Positions 18,227 through 27,346 are shown, counted from the stretch's first letter. The stretch: DNA of 64,000 nucleotides from Streptomyces sp. CG1 (GCF_041080625.1 NZ_CP163518.1:5941001-6005000), one strand, 5' to 3'. Notes: generated by a model not told the origin, from the letters alone. Numbers and translations are program-made.

Positions 18227-19174
18227 GTGAGTACAGTCCACCAGCCAGACCTCAAGGACCGCCCCGCGCGGCTCACTGTCGGCGTCGTCGGCGCCGGCCG
18301 TGTGGGCCCCGCGCTCGCCGCGTCCCTTCAACTCGCCGGACACCGCCCGGTGGCCGTCTCCGGCGTCTCCGACGCCTCTCGCAGGCGCGCCGAGACCATG
18401 CTCCCGGACGTGCCGCTGGTGCCGCCCGCCGAGGTCCTGACCCGCGCCGACCTGGTGCTGCTGACCGTCCCCGACGACGTCCTGCCCGGTCTGGTCGCCG
18501 GCCTCGTCGAGACCGGCGCCGTACGGCCGGGACAGCTGCTCGTGCACACCTCCGGCCGCTACGGCGCGGGGGTCCTCGACCCGGCCACGCGCGTGGGGGC
18601 GCTGCCGCTCGCTCTGCACCCGGCGATGACCTTCACCGGCACTCCCGTGGACGTCCAGCGCCTCGCCGGCTGCTCCTTCGGCGTCACCGCGCCCGAGGAA
18701 CTGCGCCTGGCCGCCGAGGCCCTCGTGATCGAGATGGGCGGCGAACCGGAGTGGATCAGCGAGCAGAACCGCCCGCTCTACCACGCGGCCCTCGCACTCG
18801 GCGCCAACCACCTGGTGACCCTGGTCGCCCAGTCCATGGAGCTGCTGCGCACGGCGGGCGTCGAGGCGCCCGACCGGATGCTCGGCCCGCTGCTCGGCGC
18901 CGCCCTGGACAACGCGCTCCGCTCGGGCGACGCGGCGCTCACCGGGCCCGTCGCGCGCGGGGACGCCGGCACGGTCGCCGCGCACATCACCGAGCTGCGC
19001 AAGCACGCCCCGCAGACTGTCGCGGGTTATGTCGCGATGGCCCGCGCGACCGCCGACCGGGCGCTCGCGCACGGCCTGCTGAAGCCCGAACTCGCCGAGG
19101 ACCTGCTCGGCGTGCTGGCCGACGGGACCGGCGGCACCAGAGGCACTCACGGCACCGAGGGGAACGACCGATGA
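18227..19174 (+). CDS. Rossmann-like DUF2520 oxidoreductase
   Basis: 315 aa, GTG start. The NAD(P)-binding motif [17 protein letters not shown] is at about residue 18, and the DUF2520 half follows with [13 protein letters not shown] and a helical C-terminus ([20 protein letters not shown]). The architecture resembles ProC and ketopantoate reductase (PanE). Its stop overlaps the panC start (ATGA), so it heads the panC-nadB-nadC-coaX operon. Because panE is not seen here and panC follows, a reductase role in pantothenate synthesis is tempting but unproven. TAGCGT at 18161 is a candidate -10. Confidence 0.8.
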   Translation: MSTVHQPDLKDRPARLTVGVVGAGRVGPALAASLQLAGHRPVAVSGVSDASRRRAETMLPDVPLVPPAEVLTRADLVLLTVPDDVLPGLVAGLVETGAVRPGQLLVHTSGRYGAGVLDPATRVGALPLALHPAMTFTGTPVDVQRLAGCSFGVTAPEELRLAAEALVIEMGGEPEWISEQNRPLYHAALALGANHLVTLVAQSMELLRTAGVEAPDRMLGPLLGAALDNALRSGDAALTGPVARGDAGTVAAHITELRKHAPQTVAGYVAMARATADRALAHGLLKPELAEDLLGVLADGTGGTRGTHGTEGNDR

Positions 19175-20163
19175 CCACCGCCCTGCTGAGCACCGCCGGC
19201 GAGCTGCACGCGCGCGTGCGGAGCGGCCTGCGCGCCGTCGTGATGACCATGGGCGCCCTGCACGAGGGTCACGCCACCCTGATCCGCTCCGCGCGGGAGA
19301 TCGCCGGCCCGGAGGGCGAGGTCGTCGTCACCGTCTTCGTCAACCCACTGCAGTTCGGTGCCGGCGAGGACCTGGACCGCTACCCGCGCACCCTCGAAGC
19401 CGACCTGAAGATCGCCGAACAGGCCGGTGCGGACGTGGTGTTCGCGCCCTCCGTGGACGAGGTCTACCCCGGCGGTGACCCCCAGGTCCGCATCACCGCG
19501 GGACCCATGGGCGAGCGCCTGGAGGGCGGTTCGCGGCCCGGCCACTTCGACGGCATGCTCACCGTCGTCGCCAAGCTGCTGCACCTCACCCGCCCCGACG
19601 TGGCCCTGTTCGGGCAGAAGGACGCCCAGCAGCTGGCCCTGATCCGGCGCATGGTGCGGGACCTGAACTTCGGCGTCGAGATCGTCGCCGTACCGACCGT
19701 GCGCGAGGCGGACGGGCTCGCCCTGTCCAGCCGCAACCGCTATCTCTCGCCGGAGGAGCGCCTGACCGCGCTCTCGCTGTCCCGCGCGCTGTTCGCCGGC
19801 TGCGACCGGCACGCCGCGCAGGAGGCGCTGCGCGCACGTGCCCGCGAAGTGCCCTCCACGCACGCGCGTGCCGAGGCGCTGAGCGCCCTCGGGGAGTCCC
19901 GCGCGGCCGCCGACGCGCACGCGGTCGCCACGGCGTCCCCCGGCGGCCCGGCGGCCGTCCGCGCGGCCGCCCGCCAGGTGCTGGACGAGGCCGCCCGCTT
20001 CGCCCCGCCGCTCGAGCTGGACTATCTCGCCCTCGTCGACCCGTCCGATTTCACGGAGATCGGCGACGGCTTCACCGGCGAGGCCGTCCTCGCCGTCGCC
20101 GCGCGGGTCGGCACGACCCGGCTGATCGACAACCTTCCTCTCACCTTCGGAGCCGCCTCGTGA
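19171..20163 (+). CDS. panC: pantothenate synthetase
   Basis: 330 aa, about 45 longer than typical. It joins pantoate and beta-alanine using ATP. ATP- and substrate-binding motifs are clear: [16 protein letters not shown] (HIGH-like), [27 protein letters not shown] and the KMSKS-like loop [15 protein letters not shown]. The extra length is an Ala-rich segment at about 225-265, between the catalytic and C-terminal parts. The ATG overlaps the previous stop and the stop overlaps the nadB GTG, so translation is coupled on both sides. Confidence 0.94.
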   Translation: MTTALLSTAGELHARVRSGLRAVVMTMGALHEGHATLIRSAREIAGPEGEVVVTVFVNPLQFGAGEDLDRYPRTLEADLKIAEQAGADVVFAPSVDEVYPGGDPQVRITAGPMGERLEGGSRPGHFDGMLTVVAKLLHLTRPDVALFGQKDAQQLALIRRMVRDLNFGVEIVAVPTVREADGLALSSRNRYLSPEERLTALSLSRALFAGCDRHAAQEALRARAREVPSTHARAEALSALGESRAAADAHAVATASPGGPAAVRAAARQVLDEAARFAPPLELDYLALVDPSDFTEIGDGFTGEAVLAVAARVGTTRLIDNLPLTFGAAS

Positions 20164-21869
20164 CCAGCACAGGCACCAGCACAGGCATACGACTGCACGC
20201 GCCCGCCCCCGGCTGGGCCATCTCCGCGGACGTGGTCGTCGTCGGATCCGGAGTGGCCGGTCTGACCGCGGCCCTGCGCTGCGAGGCCGCGGGCCTGACG
20301 ACCGTCGTCGTCACCAAGGCCTGCCTCGACGACGGCTCCACGCGCTGGGCGCAGGGCGGCATCGCCGCCGCTCTCGGCGAGGGCGACACGCCCGAACAGC
20401 ACCTCGAGGACACCCTGGTGGCCGGCGCGGGCCTGTGCGACGAGGAAGCCGTACGGATCCTCGTCACCGAGGGCCCCGACGCGGTACGGCGGCTGATCTC
20501 CACCGGCGCCCATTTCGACACCGACGACGAGGGCGACATCCACCTCACCCGCGAGGGCGGCCACCGCCGGCGCCGGATCGCGCACGCGGGCGGCGACGCG
20601 AGCGGTGCCGAGGTCTCGCGTGCGCTCGTGGAGGCCACGCGCGCACGTGGGCTGCGCACCATCGAGAACGCCCTCGTGCTGGACCTGCTGACCGACGCCG
20701 AGGGCCGCACGGCCGGTGTCACGCTGCACGTGATGGGCGAGGGCCAGCACGACGGCGTGGGCGCCGTGCACGCCCCAGCGGTGGTCCTCGCGACCGGCGG
20801 CATGGGCCAGGTGTTCTCCGCGACCACCAACCCGTCCGTGTCGACCGGTGACGGCGTGGCGCTGGCGCTGCGCGCGGGCGCCGAGGTCTCCGACCTGGAG
20901 TTCGTGCAGTTCCACCCGACCGTGCTGTTCCTCGGCGCGGACGCCGAGGGCCAGCAGCCGCTGGTCTCCGAGGCGGTGCGCGGCGAGGGCGCCCACCTGG
21001 TCGACGGCGACGGCGTGCGCTTCATGGTGGGCCAGCACGAGCTGGCCGAGCTGGCGCCCCGGGACATCGTCGCCAAGGGCATCCTGCGGCGGATGCTGGA
21101 GCAGGGCGCCGAGCACATGTACCTGGACGCCCGGCACTTCGGCGCCGACATGTGGGAGCACCGCTTCCCGACCATCCTGGCCGCCTGCCGGGCCAACGGC
21201 ATCGACCCGGTCACCGAGCCCATCCCGATCGCCCCGGCCGCCCACCACGCCTCCGGAGGCGTCCGCACCGACGCCCGGGGCCGTACGACCGTGCCCGGCC
21301 TGTACGCGTGCGGCGAGGTCGCCTGCACTGGCGTGCACGGCGCCAACCGGCTCGCCTCCAACAGCCTCCTCGAAGGCCTCGTCTACGCCGAGCGCATCGC
21401 CGCCGACATCGCGGAGACCCGAGCGGAAAACGGCCTCCACGCGCGTGTGCCCGCACCGGTGCCGCACCCGGAGAAGCCCGCGCACCCGCTGCTCGCTCCC
21501 GAGACCCGCTTCGCCATCCAGCGGATCATGACCGAGGGCGCCGGCGTGCTGCGCTCCGAGGGCTGCCTCGCCCGCGCCGCTGAACAGCTGCAGCAACTGC
21601 ACACGGACGCCCGCGACGCCCTTGCCGAGAACGGCAAGACCGCCGAGCCCGGCGTCGACACCTGGGAGGCCACCAACCTCCTGTGCGTCGCCCGCGTCCT
21701 CGTCGCCGCCGCGCGGCTGCGTGAGGAGACCCGCGGCTGCCACTGGCGCGAGGACATCGCCGAGCGCGACGACGCCCACTGGCGGCGCCACATCGTCGTA
21801 CGGCTCAATCCGGACCGGTCGCTGGCCGTACGCACCACGGACACCGCAGACTTCCCCCCTACCCGGTAA
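20160..21869 (+). CDS. nadB: L-aspartate oxidase
   Basis: 569 aa, GTG start overlapping the panC stop. It is an FAD enzyme oxidising aspartate to iminoaspartate, the first step of de novo NAD synthesis. The dinucleotide motif [17 protein letters not shown] is at about residue 23, and the flavoprotein landmarks [49 protein letters not shown] and [20 protein letters not shown] are all present. nadA, which would condense iminoaspartate with dihydroxyacetone phosphate, is not in this operon and must lie elsewhere. nadC follows 20-29 nt downstream. Confidence 0.94.
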   Translation: MTSTGTSTGIRLHAPAPGWAISADVVVVGSGVAGLTAALRCEAAGLTTVVVTKACLDDGSTRWAQGGIAAALGEGDTPEQHLEDTLVAGAGLCDEEAVRILVTEGPDAVRRLISTGAHFDTDDEGDIHLTREGGHRRRRIAHAGGDASGAEVSRALVEATRARGLRTIENALVLDLLTDAEGRTAGVTLHVMGEGQHDGVGAVHAPAVVLATGGMGQVFSATTNPSVSTGDGVALALRAGAEVSDLEFVQFHPTVLFLGADAEGQQPLVSEAVRGEGAHLVDGDGVRFMVGQHELAELAPRDIVAKGILRRMLEQGAEHMYLDARHFGADMWEHRFPTILAACRANGIDPVTEPIPIAPAAHHASGGVRTDARGRTTVPGLYACGEVACTGVHGANRLASNSLLEGLVYAERIAADIAETRAENGLHARVPAPVPHPEKPAHPLLAPETRFAIQRIMTEGAGVLRSEGCLARAAEQLQQLHTDARDALAENGKTAEPGVDTWEATNLLCVARVLVAAARLREETRGCHWREDIAERDDAHWRRHIVVRLNPDRSLAVRTTDTADFPPTR

Positions 21870-21898
21870 CACCCCAGCGCCCAGGAGCAGTGACCAAC

Positions 21899-22876
21899 GT
21901 GAGCACCGACGATCTTCCCCTCGCCTCCGCCGGCGGTTGCGGCGACGGCTGCGCCTGCGGCGCCGACGGTGACGAGGAGTACCTGGAGAGCGGGCTCGAC
22001 CCCGCGCTCGCCGAACTGCTGGCCGCCGCCGGGCTCGACCCGATCGAGGTCGAGGACGTCGCCAACGTGGCCGTCCAGGAGGACCTGGACGGCGGCGTGG
22101 ACGTGACGACCGTCGCCACCATCCCCGAGGAGGCGGTGGCCACCGGCGACTTCACCGCGCGCGAGGCGGGCGTCGTGGCGGGCCTCCGGGTCGCCGAGGC
22201 CGTGCTCTCCGTGGTCTGCACGGACGAGTTCGAGGTCGAGCGGCACGTCGAGGACGGCGACCGGATCGAGGCCGGGCAGAAGCTGCTGTCGGTCACCACG
22301 CGCACGCGTGACCTGCTGACCGCCGAGCGCAGCGCGCTGAACATCCTGTGCCGCCTGTCCGGCATCGCGACCGCCACGCGCGCGTGGGCGGACGCGCTGG
22401 AGGGCACCAGGACGCGCGTGCGGGACACCCGCAAGACGACTCCGGGCCTGCGCTCGCTGGAGAAGTTCGCCGTGCGCTGCGGCGGGGGCGTCAACCACCG
22501 TATGTCGCTGTCCGACGCGGCCCTGGTGAAGGACAACCACGTGGTCGCCGCCGGAGGTGTCGCGCAGGCCTTCAAGGCCGTGCGGGTGGCCTTCCCGGAC
22601 ATCCCGATCGAGGTCGAGGTCGACACCCTGCACCAGCTGCGCGAGGTCGTCGAGGCGGGCGCGGACCTGATCCTGCTGGACAACTTCACGCCCGACGAGT
22701 GCGCGGAGGCCGTCGGGATCGTCCACGGGCGGGCGCTGCTGGAGGCCTCCGGGCGGCTGACGCTCGACACCGCGCGCATGTACGCCGACACGGGCGTGGA
22801 CTTCCTGGCCGTCGGCGCGCTCACCCACTCCGCGCCGGTCCTGGACATCGGCCTCGATCTGCGCGAGGCGGAGTAA
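21899..22876 (+). CDS. nadC: nicotinate-nucleotide pyrophosphorylase (quinolinate phosphoribosyltransferase)
   Basis: 325 aa from the GTG at 21899; a GTG at 21890 would add three residues, but AGGAG is too close to it. It makes nicotinate mononucleotide from quinolinate and PRPP. Motifs include TTVATIPEEAVATG, LNILCRLSGIAT, RDTRKTTPGLRSLEKFAVRC, the catalytic-site KDNHVVAAGG and EVEVDTLHQL. The extreme N-terminus carries a compact Cys cluster (GGCGDGCACG) that the catalytic fold does not need and that may bind metal. Confidence 0.93.
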   Translation: MSTDDLPLASAGGCGDGCACGADGDEEYLESGLDPALAELLAAAGLDPIEVEDVANVAVQEDLDGGVDVTTVATIPEEAVATGDFTAREAGVVAGLRVAEAVLSVVCTDEFEVERHVEDGDRIEAGQKLLSVTTRTRDLLTAERSALNILCRLSGIATATRAWADALEGTRTRVRDTRKTTPGLRSLEKFAVRCGGGVNHRMSLSDAALVKDNHVVAAGGVAQAFKAVRVAFPDIPIEVEVDTLHQLREVVEAGADLILLDNFTPDECAEAVGIVHGRALLEASGRLTLDTARMYADTGVDFLAVGALTHSAPVLDIGLDLREAE

Positions 22877-22881
22877 CGGCC

Positions 22882-23679
22882 ATGCTCCTCACGATCGACG
22901 TCGGCAACACGCACACCGTCCTCGGCCTGTTCGACGGCGAGGACATCGTCGAGCACTGGCGCATCTCCACGGACGCGCGCCGCACGGCGGACGAGTTGGC
23001 GGTGCTGCTCCAGGGCCTGATGGGCATGCACCCGCTGCTCGGCGAGGAACTGGGCGACGGCATCGACGGGATCGCGATCTGCGCAACCGTCCCGTCGGTG
23101 CTGCACGAGCTGCGCGAGGTCACCCGGCGCTACTACGGCGATGTACCGGCCGTCCTGGTGGAGCCGGGTGTGAAGACGGGCGTGCCGATCCTCACCGACA
23201 ACCCCAAGGAGGTCGGCGCGGACCGGATCATCAACGCGGTCGCGGCCGTCGAGCTGTACGGCGGCCCGGCGATCGTCGTCGACTTCGGTACGGCGACCAC
23301 GTTCGACGCGGTCTCCGCGCGCGGGGAGTACGTCGGCGGGGTCATCGCGCCCGGCATCGAGATCTCCGTGGAGGCGCTCGGCGTCAGGGGCGCGCAGCTG
23401 CGCAAGATCGAGGTGGTCCGGCCGCGCAGTGTGATCGGCAAGAACACCGTCGAGGCCATGCAGTCCGGCATCGTGTACGGCTTCGCCGGGCAGGTCGACG
23501 GGGTCGTCAGCCGGATGGCACGGGAGCTGGCCGGCGATCCGGACGACGTGCGGGTGATCGCCACCGGCGGGCTCGCGCCGATGGTGCTGGGGGAGTCCTC
23601 GGTGATCGACGAGCACCAGCCGTGGCTGACGCTGATCGGGCTGCGCCTGGTGTACGAGCGGAACGTGTCGCGTCTGTGA
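22882..23679 (+). CDS. coaX: type III pantothenate kinase
   Basis: 265 aa, ATG 5 nt after nadC. It phosphorylates pantothenate as the first CoA-specific step. The ASKHA-fold signatures are present: MLLTIDVGNTHTVLGLF (phosphate loop), VEPGVKTGVPILTDNPKEVGADR, AIVVDFGTATTFDAV and GGVIAPGIEIS. Together with panC in the same operon it links pantothenate synthesis with its use. A 10-bp GC hairpin follows the stop. Confidence 0.95.
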   Translation: MLLTIDVGNTHTVLGLFDGEDIVEHWRISTDARRTADELAVLLQGLMGMHPLLGEELGDGIDGIAICATVPSVLHELREVTRRYYGDVPAVLVEPGVKTGVPILTDNPKEVGADRIINAVAAVELYGGPAIVVDFGTATTFDAVSARGEYVGGVIAPGIEISVEALGVRGAQLRKIEVVRPRSVIGKNTVEAMQSGIVYGFAGQVDGVVSRMARELAGDPDDVRVIATGGLAPMVLGESSVIDEHQPWLTLIGLRLVYERNVSRL

Positions 23680-23694
23680 GGGGACCGGCGTGAG

Positions 23695-23719
23695 GCCGGC
23701 GCCCGCTCGGGGCGCCGGC
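23695..23719 (+). terminator. GC hairpin after coaX
   Basis: Perfect 10-bp stem GCCGGCGCCC / GGGCGCCGGC with a 5-nt loop (GCTCG), 15 nt after the coaX stop. No T run follows, so it is a weak or non-canonical terminator, or stabilises the 3' end. Confidence 0.5.
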
Positions 23720-23741
23720 GCCGCGGTGGTGTGGCCCTGGC

Positions 23742-23772
23742 CGAGGGAAACGTAGCCCCGGTCGAGGGAAAC
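23742..23772 (+). repeat. direct repeat CGAGGGAAAC x2, 21 nt apart
   Basis: CGAGGGAAAC occurs at 23742-23751 and 23763-23772, two DNA turns apart, in the gap before the 229-aa gene. This spacing suits a dimeric regulator bound on one face, but no regulator is assigned. Confidence 0.3.
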
Positions 23773-23841
23773 AGGGAGCGACACGCGGCGAAACGACAGC
23801 CCAATTCGTCACTTTTGTCCGATTAGCGGTAGCGTCGCCGC

Positions 23842-24531
23842 ATGCCCACGCCATACGGATCCCGCGGCGGCATGGCGTTCGGCGTGGAGGAGCTGCGTGT
23901 GCTCCGCCGCGCCCTCGCCCTCGCCCTTCACCCCGGTCAAGCGTCCGCCGACGACGTCCAGGACTGTTTCCGGCTCGCCGAGTCGTTCGACGAGGCGATG
24001 CACGAGGGGGCGAGACTGCGGGCGTTCCTGGTGGCCGACCTCGGCCGGTACCGGGCCGCGCTCCCGGGTGCCGCAGTCGGCTATCTCGCCCTCCTGGAGG
24101 AGGCGCTGGGCGCCGGGCACCGGCCGACGCCGGACGATCTCGCGGCGCTTCGCGCGTTGCGCGGGAACCCGGTGGCAGCCGCGCTGCTGGACCGCTGTCA
24201 GAGGCTGGCGGAGCAGGACGTACGGGCCCGGTTCGCACAGGGTGCCAGGTCCGTCCCCGCGCCCGCCGTACCGGCCGCACGGGCCCGTCTGACGGCCCTT
24301 CCGGGCGGCGCGGGAGAGCCGGTGCGCGGTGTCGGGGCGGGGCAGGGCGAGGATTCGCCGAAGCCCGGACAGAAGCCGTCGCCGAAGCCCGCGCCGACGC
24401 CAGCGGAGCGGCCCGCCCCGGAGCCGGCGGCGCCGAAGCGGCCCATCCCGACGCCGGGGGAGGTCTTCCCGCGCCGCAAGCCGGTGCCTCCGGCGGACCC
24501 GGCCGAAACCCGTCAACTCGCCGCCGGCTGA
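23842..24531 (+). CDS. hypothetical protein with helical N-terminal domain and Pro-rich tail
   Basis: 229 aa. Residues 1-135 are predicted helical (VEELRVLRRALALAL, VQDCFRLAESFDEAM, ADLGRYRAALPGAAVGYLALLEEAL). Residues 150-229 are rich in Pro, Lys and Glu (PKPGQKPSPKPAPTPAERP) and look disordered. There is no signal peptide or membrane segment. TAGCGT lies 6 nt before the ATG, pointing to a leaderless transcript. I do not recognise the family beyond a conserved Streptomyces protein at this locus. Confidence 0.75.
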   Translation: MPTPYGSRGGMAFGVEELRVLRRALALALHPGQASADDVQDCFRLAESFDEAMHEGARLRAFLVADLGRYRAALPGAAVGYLALLEEALGAGHRPTPDDLAALRALRGNPVAAALLDRCQRLAEQDVRARFAQGARSVPAPAVPAARARLTALPGGAGEPVRGVGAGQGEDSPKPGQKPSPKPAPTPAERPAPEPAAPKRPIPTPGEVFPRRKPVPPADPAETRQLAAG

Positions 24532-24668
24532 CCGCCCGCCCTCGGCGACGAAGCTGCACGGGCGGTGCTGGTCGGAAAACACCCCCGGCCGGAGGCCGGC
24601 GGCTTGCGGGTCGCGGGGTATGCGTACCCCGTCCCTTTCGTGTCGGTCGCCGTAGCTACTCTGGAGCC

Positions 24669-24848
24669 ATGGACTACGTCTCCGCGCTCGTGCCTCCGGT
24701 CGTGATGGCCGTGTTCTTCATCGGTGTGGTCAGGGTGATCGTGAAGACCCAGGGCGGCGCCGCCAAGGCCAAGGAGGACGCGGCCGTCGACGCCGCCCTC
24801 GCGCGCGCGGAGAGCGCGCGCCAGGCCTCCGCCGGCAGCGACGCCTGA
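24669..24848 (+). CDS. 59-aa single-span membrane protein
   Basis: Reads MDYVSALVPPVVMAVFFIGV then VRVIVKTQGGAAKAKEDAAV and an Ala/Arg/Glu helix to the stop at 24848. One membrane segment (residues 5-26) is followed by a charged cytoplasmic amphipathic helix. TACTCT 6 nt before the ATG suggests a leaderless transcript, and a strong terminator follows the gene. Such small proteins are common in Streptomyces; the role is unknown. Confidence 0.75.
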   Translation: MDYVSALVPPVVMAVFFIGVVRVIVKTQGGAAKAKEDAAVDAALARAESARQASAGSDA

Positions 24849-24883
24849 GTTCGGTCCGACGGCCTGCAGCTGTCGCTATCCCT

Positions 24884-24910
24884 GTACGACTTCGAGTCGT
24901 ACGCCCTTTT
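24884..24910 (+). terminator. rho-independent terminator of the small membrane protein gene
   Basis: Perfect 8-bp stem GTACGACT (24884-24891) / AGTCGTAC (24895-24902) with a TCG loop, followed by a run of five T (24906-24910). It is the most canonical intrinsic terminator in the window. Confidence 0.8.
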
Positions 24911-24980
24911 TGTTCCTATTCATGGAGATAGTGCACGTCCGGCACGCCATTGTCGGGATCTCCCACTATTGTTCTGAGCT

Positions 24981-25427
24981 GTGCCTCGCCCATTGGGAGA
25001 ACTCGAAGACGCGGTCATGACGCGGGTGTGGAAGTGGAACCGCCCGGTGACCGTTCGAGAAGTCCTGGAAGACCTGCAGCAGGAACGCTCCATCGCGTAC
25101 ACCACCGTGATGACCGTTTTGGACAATCTCCATCAGAAGGGCTGGGTGCGCCGCGAGGCGGAAGGGCGGGCCTATCGATATGAGGCCGTCTCGACGCGTG
25201 CCGCGTACGCCGCCGCCCTCATGAACGACGCCTGGTCGCAGAGCGACAACCCGGCCGCCGCTCTCGTCGCCTTCTTCGGGATGATGAGCGAGGAACAGCG
25301 CCTGGCCCTCCGGGACGCCGTACGCATCGTCCAGGGACCGGAAACCCCGGAAGCACCCGAACCGAGGCAACAGGAAGCCGCGCAAGAGGAGAACCCCGGC
25401 TCGGCAGAGGACGCGGACGGGCGATAG
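24981..25427 (+). CDS. BlaI/MecI/CopY-family transcriptional repressor
   Basis: 148 aa, GTG start. The winged helix shows LGELEDAVMTRVWKWNRPVT, VREVLEDLQQERSIAYTTVM and TVLDNLHQKGWVRREAEGRA, the recognition helix and wing of the family. A dimerisation helix and a Gln/Glu/Pro-rich tail follow. The family controls beta-lactamase, cytochrome and copper genes; no BlaR sensor protease or beta-lactamase is nearby, so the target is unknown. TATTGT lies 7 nt before the GTG (leaderless). ATAGTG (24928) and CACTAT (24964) form a widely spaced inverted repeat that could be its operator. Confidence 0.88.
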   Translation: MPRPLGELEDAVMTRVWKWNRPVTVREVLEDLQQERSIAYTTVMTVLDNLHQKGWVRREAEGRAYRYEAVSTRAAYAAALMNDAWSQSDNPAAALVAFFGMMSEEQRLALRDAVRIVQGPETPEAPEPRQQEAAQEENPGSAEDADGR

Positions 25428-25430
25428 CGT
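25425..25430 (+). promoter_or_regulatory. candidate -10 of the GNAT gene
   Basis: TAGCGT, whose first three bases are the tail of the BlaI-like reading frame, ends 6 nt before the ATG at 25437, suggesting an internal promoter and a leaderless mRNA. Confidence 0.35.
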
Positions 25431-25436
25431 CCGCTC

Positions 25437-25970
25437 ATGTCAGCAGAGCGTCCTGAAGTCTCCGCAAAAGCCATCACCGTCCGGCGTGCCCGGACCGGCG
25501 ATGTCCCGGCCGTACGTCACCTCCTCGACGCCTACGTCCGTGACCGCATCCTGCTCGACAAAGCCACGGTCACGCTTTACGAGGACATCCAGGAGTTCTG
25601 GGTCGCGGAACGCGACGACAACGCCGAGGTGGTCGGCTGCGGCGCACTGCACGTCATGTGGGAGGACCTCGCGGAAGTCCGCACTCTCGCGGTGAAGCCC
25701 GGCCTCAAGGGGGCCGGCGTCGGCCATCAGTTGCTGGAGAAGTTGGTGCAGACCGCGCGCTGGCTCGGCGTTCGCCGGGTTTTCTGCCTGACCTTCGAAG
25801 TGGACTTCTTCGGGAAGCACGGCTTCGTGGAGATCGGGGAGACGCCGGTCGACACCGATGTGTACGCGGAGCTGTTGCGTTCCTATGACGAGGGCGTCGC
25901 CGAGTTCCTCGGTCTCGAACGAGTGAAACCGAACACCTTGGGCAACAGCCGGATGCTTCTGCATCTGTGA
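25437..25970 (+). CDS. GNAT-family amino-acid N-acetyltransferase
   Basis: 177 aa. The acetyl-CoA loop is RTLAVKPGLKGAGVGHQLLEKLV (the Q/RxxGxG/A signature is present as GLKGAGVG). The order ITVRRARTGDVPAVRHLL, VVGCGALHVMWEDLAEV and VFCLTFEVDFFGKHGFVEI matches the short ArgA-like N-acetylglutamate synthases of Actinobacteria (Mycobacterium ArgA). It probably acetylates glutamate for arginine synthesis, although no arg genes are nearby. It follows the BlaI-like gene by 9 nt but also has its own leaderless-type promoter. Confidence 0.82.
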   Translation: MSAERPEVSAKAITVRRARTGDVPAVRHLLDAYVRDRILLDKATVTLYEDIQEFWVAERDDNAEVVGCGALHVMWEDLAEVRTLAVKPGLKGAGVGHQLLEKLVQTARWLGVRRVFCLTFEVDFFGKHGFVEIGETPVDTDVYAELLRSYDEGVAEFLGLERVKPNTLGNSRMLLHL

Positions 25971-26096
25971 TCGTCTTTGCCCGGGTGCCCTATGTCCGAA
26001 ACGCGCATGTTTCCGGACGGAGGGCGTCCGCCGGTCCTCTACCGGTCCTCTCCCAGGGGTTTGTGTTTTTCCGGCAAAAGCGGTTTGCTTTCCGAC

Positions 26097-26118
26097 GTAC
26101 TGCAGTACTGCATATAAC
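26097..26118 (+). promoter_or_regulatory. lsr2: lsr2 promoter with embedded palindrome
   Basis: TATAAC (26113-26118) is a strong -10 for this GC-rich genome, with TTTCCG about 18 nt upstream as a weak -35. Just before the -10 lies a perfect 12-bp palindrome GTACTGCAGTAC (26097-26108), well placed for a repressor. The region is locally AT-richer than its surroundings, which is also what Lsr2 itself binds. Confidence 0.45.
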
Positions 26119-26185
26119 AGGGGCGGCGAAACGGCGGGACGCCGGACACCCCTGACCCTCAACGTTATCGATGAAAGGAAATCCG

Positions 26186-26521
26186 GTGGCACAGAAGGTT
26201 CAGGTCCTTCTTGTCGACGACCTCGACGGCGGCGAGGCGGACGAGACCGTGACGTTCGCGCTGGACGGCAAGACGTACGAGATCGATCTCACGACCATCA
26301 ATGCGGACAAGCTGCGTGGCCTTCTCGAGCCCTATGTGAAGGGCGGCCGTCGTACGGGTGGCCGTGCTTCGGGCGGGCGTGGAAAGGCGCGTGCCGCTTC
26401 CGGCGGCAATCAGGACACCGCGGCGATCCGCGCCTGGGCGAAGGAGAACGGTTACGAGGTCAACGACCGCGGCCGTGTTCCGGCGTCCATTCGCGAGGCC
26501 TACGAGAAGGCCAACGGCTGA
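26186..26521 (+). CDS. lsr2: nucleoid-associated xenogeneic silencer Lsr2
   Basis: 111 aa from the GTG at 26186, preceded by a good AAAGGAAA Shine-Dalgarno; an in-frame ATG at 26171 sits on the Shine-Dalgarno and is rejected. The N-terminal oligomerisation domain is KVQVLLVDDLDGGEADETV with DGKTYEIDLTT. A Gly/Arg linker leads to the C-terminal DNA-binding domain IRAWAKENGYEVNDRGRVP, whose RGR motif inserts into the AT-rich minor groove. It silences AT-rich and acquired DNA, including specialised-metabolite clusters. The 3' end overlaps the convergent SCO3374-like gene by 22 nt. Confidence 0.96.
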   Translation: MAQKVQVLLVDDLDGGEADETVTFALDGKTYEIDLTTINADKLRGLLEPYVKGGRRTGGRASGGRGKARAASGGNQDTAAIRAWAKENGYEVNDRGRVPASIREAYEKANG

Positions 26522-27225
26522 ATCGGCCGGCAGACGGTCGGCAGCCCGGCGCGCAGGCGCCGCAGCCGGACCTGGTGGCACTGTGCTGCCACCGTGTCCA
26601 CCAGGCGTACGAGATCGGGGGCGCTCCCCTCGCGCCCCACGGCCGGCATCGTCGGCAGCGAGGCCTCGGCCTCGCCTCCAGGACCAGGGGGTCGCAGCCA
26701 TACGGCGGCCCCCTGCACGGATCCGGCCCGCAGCTGAGCGGCTCCGGGCCGCGTCGGCACGCTCACCCCGGCGGGTGGGACCGGGGCCGCGAGCGTGCCA
26801 CCCGCGCCCAGGACCCGCAGGTCGAGGGTCACGGCGCTCCACTCCAGCCAGTCCAGCAGCCCCGGCAGCTCCTCCGCGCTGCCCGCGGCCACCAGCAGCT
26901 CCATCCGGTCGCCCCTGAGCGCCACCGGGGAGCCCGGTGCGAGATGCCGGAGCGCCTCGGCGCCCGCCTCGGCCGGCACGACCAGGACGTCGAACCGCAC
27001 CCCGGTGAGCAGCCGCAGCGGCCGTCCGGGCACGGTCGCCCACCCCAGATCGTTCTCGTACCAGTGGCGGGCCCGGGCATCCGGGCAGGCCGATGGAGCG
27101 CAAGGCTCCGGTTCCGGATCGAGGGGCCGGCGAGGAAGGGGGACCGTATGGACGGCGAGCTGATGCCTCGTGGGGGCTGTGGGGTCCAGGGGAGTCGTGG
27201 GGGCCGTGGGAGCCGAGCCAACCAT
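26500..27225 (-). CDS. SCO3374-like protein of unknown function
   Basis: 241 aa from the ATG at 27225. Recognisable as the conserved Streptomyces protein between lsr2 and clpC. Features are YENDLGWATVPGRPLRLLTG, VRFDVLVVPAEAGAEALRHL and a C-terminal SAPDLVRLVDTVAAQCHQVR, mostly alpha/beta. The GWATxPG-type start vaguely recalls the bifunctional primase/polymerase domain, but catalytic acids are not evident. The in-frame extension to 27369 would cover the ClgR-like site, so I prefer 27225. It overlaps lsr2 tail to tail. Confidence 0.72.
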   Translation of the reverse strand: MVGSAPTAPTTPLDPTAPTRHQLAVHTVPLPRRPLDPEPEPCAPSACPDARARHWYENDLGWATVPGRPLRLLTGVRFDVLVVPAEAGAEALRHLAPGSPVALRGDRMELLVAAGSAEELPGLLDWLEWSAVTLDLRVLGAGGTLAAPVPPAGVSVPTRPGAAQLRAGSVQGAAVWLRPPGPGGEAEASLPTMPAVGREGSAPDLVRLVDTVAAQCHQVRLRRLRAGLPTVCRPIQPLAFS

Positions 27226-27332
27226 GCCACGTGCAACTGCCGATGCGACCTGCAAGTTACGCTGAGTCCCCTGCCGATCGCACAGAGTGCGAACAGAGGG
27301 GGGCGCTTGGGGGTGCGGGGAGGCGCAAGGTT

Positions 27333-27346
27333 GTTCGCCCATAGCG
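27333..27346 (+). promoter_or_regulatory. ClgR-type operator 1 of clpC
   Basis: GTTCGC-CCATA-GCG matches exactly the motif GTTCGC-N5-GCG that I recall for Streptomyces ClgR, the activator of clp and lon genes. It also fits the longer corynebacterial ClgR consensus with one mismatch. It sits 4 nt upstream of the candidate GGAAT -35 element. Confidence 0.65.

Noticed and set aside
18227..23679. riboswitch before the cofactor operon
   Set aside because: No recognisable NAD or other riboswitch fold was seen between 18007 and 18226; only a possible -10 (TAGCGT).
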